The notes beneath the pieces are model-generated. The model was not told the origin of the DNA. It did not search any database and saw only the letters and a list, made by a program, of their open reading frames with translations. This document shows, piece by piece, positions 60,281-64,000 of a stretch of DNA of 64,000 nt. The position numbers were made by a program, and so were the translations under genes. The first letter of the stretch is position 1; each line of letters starts with the position of its first letter. Source of the stretch: Ruegeria atlantica (GTDB taxonomy: Bacteria; Pseudomonadota; Alphaproteobacteria; Rhodobacterales; Rhodobacteraceae); assembly GCA_013032095.1 (NCBI GenBank), contig WQBJ01000005.1, positions 124,001 through 188,000 of the forward strand, read 5' to 3'.

Positions 60281-61147
60281 ATGACGACACCAGAAATTTC
60301 ATTCGAGTTTTTCCCGCCGCAAACGCTCGAGGCCTCATTCCGGCTGTGGGATACGGTTCAGACACTGGCCCCGCTGGAGCCACGTTTCGTTTCGGTCACC
60401 TATGGCGCCGGTGGCACCACACGCGAGTTGACCCGCGATGCCGTGTCCACCCTACATAAATCATCCGGCCTGCCGGTGGCGGCTCATCTGACCTGCGTTG
60501 ATGCCTCACGTCAGGAAACGCTTGAGATCGCAGATACTTTTGCCCGCGCTGGCGTCCAAAACATTGTCGCCCTACGTGGCGACCCGCCGAAAGGTCAGGA
60601 TCGCTTTGTGCCGCACCCCGACGGTTTCAACAATTCGGTCGAACTGATCGAAGCGCTGGCCGAGACCGAAATGTTCAGCATTCGCGTCGGCGCCTATCCC
60701 GACAAGCACCCTGAGGCGCAGGACTTTTCAAAAGACATCGACTGGCTGAAGGCCAAGTTGGATGCCGGTGCGGACGAAGCTCTGACCCAGTTCTTCTTCG
60801 AGGCCGAGACCTTTTTCCGCTTCCGCGACGCCTGTGAAAAGGCCGGGATCGACAAGCCAATCGTTCCGGGCATCTTGCCGATCGAGAATTGGAAAGGCGC
60901 GCGCAACTTTGCCCGTCGCTGCGGCACGCATATTCCGGACTGGATCGAACAGGCCTTTGAAAAAGCGATTCGCGATGACCGTGAAGATTTGCTGGCCACC
61001 GCATTGTGCACCGAACTGTGCTCGGATCTGATCGAAGGCGGTGTGGACAAGCTACATTTCTACACCCTGAACCGGCCAGAACTGACGCGTGATGTGTGTT
61101 TTGCTTTGGGCATTACGCCAAGAACCACACTGCAGAACGTCGCCTGA
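60281..61147 (+). CDS. metF: 5,10-methylenetetrahydrofolate reductase
   Basis: This 288-residue FAD enzyme makes 5-methyl-THF for methionine synthesis. It starts MTTPEISFEFFPPQT and contains VSVTYGAGGTTRELT (about 46), HLTCVDASRQETLE (about 79), NIVALRGDPPKG (about 99) and TQFFFEAETFFRF (about 174), the MetF landmarks. Its length equals bacterial MetF. ATG 60281 follows TGTGAGG. It is divergent from metR and ends in a strong terminator. Confidence 0.96.
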   Translation: MTTPEISFEFFPPQTLEASFRLWDTVQTLAPLEPRFVSVTYGAGGTTRELTRDAVSTLHKSSGLPVAAHLTCVDASRQETLEIADTFARAGVQNIVALRGDPPKGQDRFVPHPDGFNNSVELIEALAETEMFSIRVGAYPDKHPEAQDFSKDIDWLKAKLDAGADEALTQFFFEAETFFRFRDACEKAGIDKPIVPGILPIENWKGARNFARRCGTHIPDWIEQAFEKAIRDDREDLLATALCTELCSDLIEGGVDKLHFYTLNRPELTRDVCFALGITPRTTLQNVA

Positions 61148-61167
61148 TCTGTCCCTTAGCGTTCCAA

Positions 61168-61210
61168 AAGGCTCCGACCCTGCACAGGGTTGGGGCCTTT
61201 TTTTGCTTTT
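61168..61210 (+). terminator. Terminator of metF
   Basis: AAGGCTCCGACCCTG (61168-61182) pairs with CAGGGTTGGGGCCTT (61185-61199) with one bulged or mismatched position, followed by TTTTTGCTTTT. It starts 20 bp past the stop. Confidence 0.88.
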
Positions 61211-61365
61211 ACCAACCGTTGGCGGGCAAAGGCAGACCGTGAACAATACTTCAAATCCTCCGGAAACTGTCCCTAAAGAGGCAATAGAATTTCGCTAAAG
61301 TTTGACAAACTCGTGAACTGCACCACACTAACGTTGTTGTTTTTGTTTAACGAGTTGTTGTGGGT

Positions 61366-62019
61366 ATGGAGCCTGTCGAAAAAATCAATGCGCGTGCCGA
61401 CGCGTTGGGGGCACTGGGATTGGACCAAAGTGCCGGGTCTGATGAAATCCGCGACGCGTGGCGACATATCGCCTTTCACGCACATCCAGACCACACCAAC
61501 GGCGATTGCACCATGTTTGCCCGAGCCAAAGAAGCCTATGATTTTCTGCGCCGTGAAGGACTAACGACAAAAGGCAAAGCCAGCGGCCAACCACGGCGCC
61601 CGAAGCTGCGCAAACGCGTGATTGAACTGGACACCGCGGATATCGAGGCCTGTCGGGTACTTTTGAACACAGCGCTGGCGCATAACCCGGATGAGAGCAG
61701 CTCGCAGTCTGAGACACAAAGCACGGCTGACGCGGACCACATACCCGAAGCCGTTGGCTTCTACGGCCGCAATCTGACTTTTTTCGTTTCAACGTCTGTT
61801 CAAGAAGGAGCCAACCGCGTGGCGCTTCCGACTTCGTTTCTGGCCTCGGCCCGGCGATTGGAAACGGAAGTGTTGAGTTTCCAATCCCAAGAGACCGGCG
61901 GTGGTGAGGTCGTTGTTCCGGAAATGATCACGGCACGCAAGTTTCCCGGTGCCAAAAGCGTTCGCATCAAGTTCGAAGCGGATCAGCAGATGCGGGATGA
62001 ATTCTGGCTAGCAGTCTAG
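61366..62019 (+). CDS. J-domain protein of unknown partner
   Basis: This 217-residue protein has an N-terminal J domain (LGALGLDQSAGSDEIRDAWR, about 16-35, then HIAFHAHPDHTNGDCTMFAR with HPD at about 42-44, and AKEAYDFLRR). The HPD triad means it can stimulate a DnaK-type chaperone. Its C-terminal half (about 130-217, VGFYGRNLTFFVSTSVQEGA, then RVALPTSFLASARRLETEV) is a non-DnaJ domain I do not recognise; there is no zinc finger. The start could be the GTG two codons upstream. Confidence 0.8.
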   Translation: MEPVEKINARADALGALGLDQSAGSDEIRDAWRHIAFHAHPDHTNGDCTMFARAKEAYDFLRREGLTTKGKASGQPRRPKLRKRVIELDTADIEACRVLLNTALAHNPDESSSQSETQSTADADHIPEAVGFYGRNLTFFVSTSVQEGANRVALPTSFLASARRLETEVLSFQSQETGGGEVVVPEMITARKFPGAKSVRIKFEADQQMRDEFWLAV

Positions 62020-62020
62020 C

Positions 62021-62050
62021 AAAACCCGGCCTCGTGATGGCCGGGTTAAT
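62021..62050. terminator. Terminator between J-domain and YHS genes, usable in both directions
   Basis: AACCCGGCC (62023-62031) pairs perfectly with GGCCGGGTT (62039-62047), loop 7 nt, with A4 to the left and TTAATTCTTT to the right. Confidence 0.8.
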
Positions 62051-62067
62051 TCTTTGTCAGTGGTGGC

Positions 62068-62586
62068 TTAGTTTGCGACCGGGCCCTCAGAAGTGAACTT
62101 CGGAATAACGCTGGTCGATGCACCGTCGGATTCGATTCCGGGCCAGTTACCTTCGGCTAGGTTGATGTTGCCGGGGACGTCTTCTTCCCAAAAGCCCACA
62201 ACCACGTCGGTGATGTTCAGGTACAAAGTATCATCAACAATCCGCCACAGGTTCGGGTTCGCCGGGACCTTACCGCCGCGCGACACGCCATAAGCGCAGT
62301 GCCCGTCATAGGCCGGAGCGTAGTAGGCCGGGTTTTCCAGGAATTTGTCGCGGTTCTCTTCAGTCGAAAACGCCCAGGTCGCGCCGTTGTATTCTGCGGT
62401 GATGTCCGCACGACCGCGCACAGCTTCGGGTTGGGACTGCCCAACCGGTACTTGATCCAGACTGCGATACGCAACAACGTCATATCCCGACACGGCATAA
62501 CCGGTACCGTCAACATACTGATCTCCAGCGAAAGCTGGCAGGGCAAGGGTCAGGGCTGTCGCGAAAGTCAGGGCAAAGCGTTTCAT
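62068..62586 (-). CDS. Exported YHS-domain protein
   Basis: This 172-residue protein has the Sec signal MKRFALTFATALTLALPAFA (AFA-GD). The YHS domain follows: GYAVSGYDVVAYRSLDQVP (about 33), ITAEYNGATWAFSTEENRDK (about 65-84), then FLENPAYYAPAYDGHCAYGV with a lone Cys. YHS domains bind metals or sit beside metal enzymes; the exported short form is common in marine bacteria without known function. ATG 62586 is preceded by an AAGGATTG site. Confidence 0.85.
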   Translation of the reverse strand: MKRFALTFATALTLALPAFAGDQYVDGTGYAVSGYDVVAYRSLDQVPVGQSQPEAVRGRADITAEYNGATWAFSTEENRDKFLENPAYYAPAYDGHCAYGVSRGGKVPANPNLWRIVDDTLYLNITDVVVGFWEEDVPGNINLAEGNWPGIESDGASTSVIPKFTSEGPVAN

Positions 62587-62816
62587 GTGGTCAATCCTTT
62601 TGTCCTCGGGTTTGGCGCTCGCTGAAAGAATAGGTATTTCGGTTGTTTTGGGCAGTCCCGCTCGCGCCGCTGTGACCGCGAATGAAGAAACGTGAGAGGT
62701 TCGAACCCAAATGTTACAAAACTGCCCTGACGTTCGGGGTTGGAACCGGAGCTTTGCAACATTAGCTCTTGTGGCGAACGGACAATTCACCCGAACTCTG
62801 CGGAGAAAGACGCTAA

Positions 62817-63695
62817 ATGACCGAGCAATCCCCATACACACCGCCCACCGTTTGGACCTGGGATAGCGAAAGCGGCGGCAGATTTGCCAACATTAACCGC
62901 CCTATCGCCGGGGCAACCCATGACAAGGATTTGCCGGTCGGGAAACACCCGCTGCAACTCTATTCACTGGCAACCCCCAACGGCGTCAAAGTAACGGTTA
63001 TGCTTGAAGAGTTGCTGGCGCTGGGTCACGAAGGAGCCGAATACAACGCCTGGCTAATCAATATTGGTGACGGCGACCAGTTCAGTTCGGGTTTTGTCGG
63101 GGCCAACCCGAACTCAAAAATCCCTGCTCTGTGGGATCGCTCGGGCGACGAGCCAGTACGCGTATTCGAAAGCGCCTCGATCCTGTTCCATCTGGCCGAG
63201 AAATTCGATGCCTTCTTGCCGAAATCGGGGCCTGAACGGACTGAGGTCATGAACTGGGTGTTCTGGCAAATGGGCAGCGCGCCGTATCTGGGCGGGGGGT
63301 TTGGTCATTTCTACGCCTACGCACCCGAGAAATGGGAATACCCGATCAACCGCTTTACCATGGAAACCAAACGACAACTGGATGTGCTGGACCGTCAATT
63401 GGAAGGCAAGACATTCATCACCGGCAAAGACTATACCATCGCCGACATGGCGATCTGGCCCTGGTACGGCCAGTTGGTTCTGGGCCGCCTTTATGACGCA
63501 GCCGAGTTTCTGGATGTTGATACTTATAAAAATGTAATGCGTTGGGCCAAGGCGATTGACGAACGCCCTGCTGTGCAGCGTGGCCGCATGGTCAACCGTG
63601 CGTTCGGCGAGCCGCACACTCAGCTGCACGAACGCCATGACGCCAGTGATTTTGAAACCCGCACACAGGACAAGCTGGAACCGGCCGCGGAATAA
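62817..63695 (+). CDS. yghU: YghU-type glutathione transferase / disulfide-bond oxidoreductase
   Basis: This 292-residue protein starts like YghU (PYTPPTVWTWDSESGGRFAN, then INRPIAGATHDKDLPVGKHP). It continues with the thioredoxin-like GST fold (LQLYSLATPNGVKVTVMLEE, SKIPALWD, FESASILFHLAEKF) and the helical C-terminal domain (TGKDYTIADMAIWPWYGQLV). YghU binds two glutathiones and reduces disulfides. The gene is divergent from the YHS gene across 230 bp in which I see no clear operator. Confidence 0.92.
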   Translation: MTEQSPYTPPTVWTWDSESGGRFANINRPIAGATHDKDLPVGKHPLQLYSLATPNGVKVTVMLEELLALGHEGAEYNAWLINIGDGDQFSSGFVGANPNSKIPALWDRSGDEPVRVFESASILFHLAEKFDAFLPKSGPERTEVMNWVFWQMGSAPYLGGGFGHFYAYAPEKWEYPINRFTMETKRQLDVLDRQLEGKTFITGKDYTIADMAIWPWYGQLVLGRLYDAAEFLDVDTYKNVMRWAKAIDERPAVQRGRMVNRAFGEPHTQLHERHDASDFETRTQDKLEPAAE

Positions 63696-63702
63696 TCAAA
63701 CG

Positions 63703-63735
63703 GCCCCGCGGTTCACCGGATCGCGGGGCTTGTTT
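63703..63735 (+). terminator. Terminator of yghU
   Basis: GCCCCGCG (63703-63710) pairs with CGCGGGGC (63722-63729), loop 11 nt, followed by TTGTTTA. It starts 8 bp past the stop. Confidence 0.75.
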
Positions 63736-64000
63736 ACTTCAGGATCGGCGGCTTGTCCGGATCACTCCCCGGTGTGACACGCTCTACAACCCGTTCTTCT
63801 GGCTGAGGCAGGTCGAATTTCAGGCCAACCCGAGCCAATGCGGTGGCCGCCGGGTCATGCGCCCCGAAGAATCCAACATCCATTGCTCCCGCTTCGATCC
63901 CAGAAAAGGTCAGCGCCTCGGATGCGGCTTTGGCCAGAGCGGGTTCAGCCCCGTCAACCGCACCCACAAAGCCCAGAAGGTGGCCCGATCCACCCTCTTC
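63734..64000 (-). CDS. SseB-like protein, N-terminus cut by window edge
   Basis: The last 88 residues are visible. They read GHLLGFVGAVDGAEPALAKA, then SEALTFSGIEAGAMDVGFFG, AHDPAATALARVGLKFDLPQ and a tail ending DPDKPPILK. The FSG...DVGFF...DP...L...GL.FDLP pattern is that of SseB-domain proteins common in Rhodobacterales, whose function is unclear (SseB is linked to serine sensitivity in E. coli). The upstream part of the gene lies beyond position 64000. It converges on the yghU terminator. Confidence 0.6.
   Translation of the reverse strand, partial: EEGGSGHLLGFVGAVDGAEPALAKAASEALTFSGIEAGAMDVGFFGAHDPAATALARVGLKFDLPQPEERVVERVTPGSDPDKPPILK

Overview
This window looks like a chromosomal segment of a marine alphaproteobacterium of the Roseobacter group (Rhodobacteraceae, Ruegeria- or Phaeobacter-like). 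The evidence is GC-rich codon use, class A RNase P RNA, a DUF1127 protein, PutA without a DNA-binding domain next to an AsnC-type regulator, GatCA, PhoX, and many ABC importers for organic nutrients. I see no phage, insertion sequence, integrase or CRISPR array. Most of the window reads as ordinary core and niche-adaptation genes, densely packed, with many 1-4 bp overlaps in operons and several convergent pairs whose stop codons overlap.

Layout. 1-6.7 kb holds housekeeping and purine salvage: a YmdB-type metallophosphoesterase (partial), a small lipoprotein, 5-formyl-THF cyclo-ligase with MgtE, convergent guanine deaminase and 8-oxoguanine deaminase, HisN-type phosphatase, and an XRE regulator. 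6.7-13.4 kb holds a quinone oxidoreductase facing a LysR regulator, DUF1127, a Bax-inhibitor-1 protein, a lipoprotein, L33, and a DUF1326-DUF2182-GYD group that may handle metal. 13.4-20.9 kb has rnpB, an AmpD-like amidase, an excalibur-like lipoprotein, gatCA, a tiny secreted peptide, a DUF4202 protein, a ceramidase-like membrane protein, a UPF0173 hydrolase, tadA and an RluB-type pseudouridine synthase.

21.0-26.5 kb is the most interesting block. It is a six-gene co-directional cluster of a 29-residue membrane peptide, XpaC, TelA, a DUF2927 lipoprotein with a zincin-like motif, an SPFH protein fused to a GYF-like domain, and a zinc-ribbon membrane protein. It resembles a scattered bacterial membrane-stress module related to TelA/XpaC and to Bacillus YdjG/YdjI, and its function is largely unexplored. 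26.6-28.8 kb has a nitroreductase, D-aminoacyl-tRNA deacylase and glycerate 2-kinase.

28.9-38.4 kb is a peptide/opine-type ABC importer operon headed by a decayed CocE/NonD hydrolase pseudogene and followed by a phosphodiesterase, an alpha/beta hydrolase and an acyl-CoA synthetase. After an MsbA-like exporter and tRNA-Gly(UCC), 40.7-50.7 kb is a divergent amino-sugar locus. One arm is nagA, a SIS-type glucosamine-6-P deaminase, a GntR regulator and a BadF-type kinase. The other arm is murQ, a sugar ABC importer and a Gfo/Idh dehydrogenase. Together they suggest uptake and catabolism of GlcNAc and MurNAc to fructose-6-phosphate. The shared promoter region carries two copies of a GGTAT-N6-GGTAT direct repeat.

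50.9-64 kb holds phoX behind a good Pho box, a TPR protein, a PutR-like regulator divergent from putA, a rhomboid protease, suhB, metR divergent from metF with a MetR-type site between them, a J-domain protein, a YHS-domain protein, a YghU-type glutathione transferase and a partial SseB-like gene. All calls come from reading the sequence and from family knowledge; no search was run.
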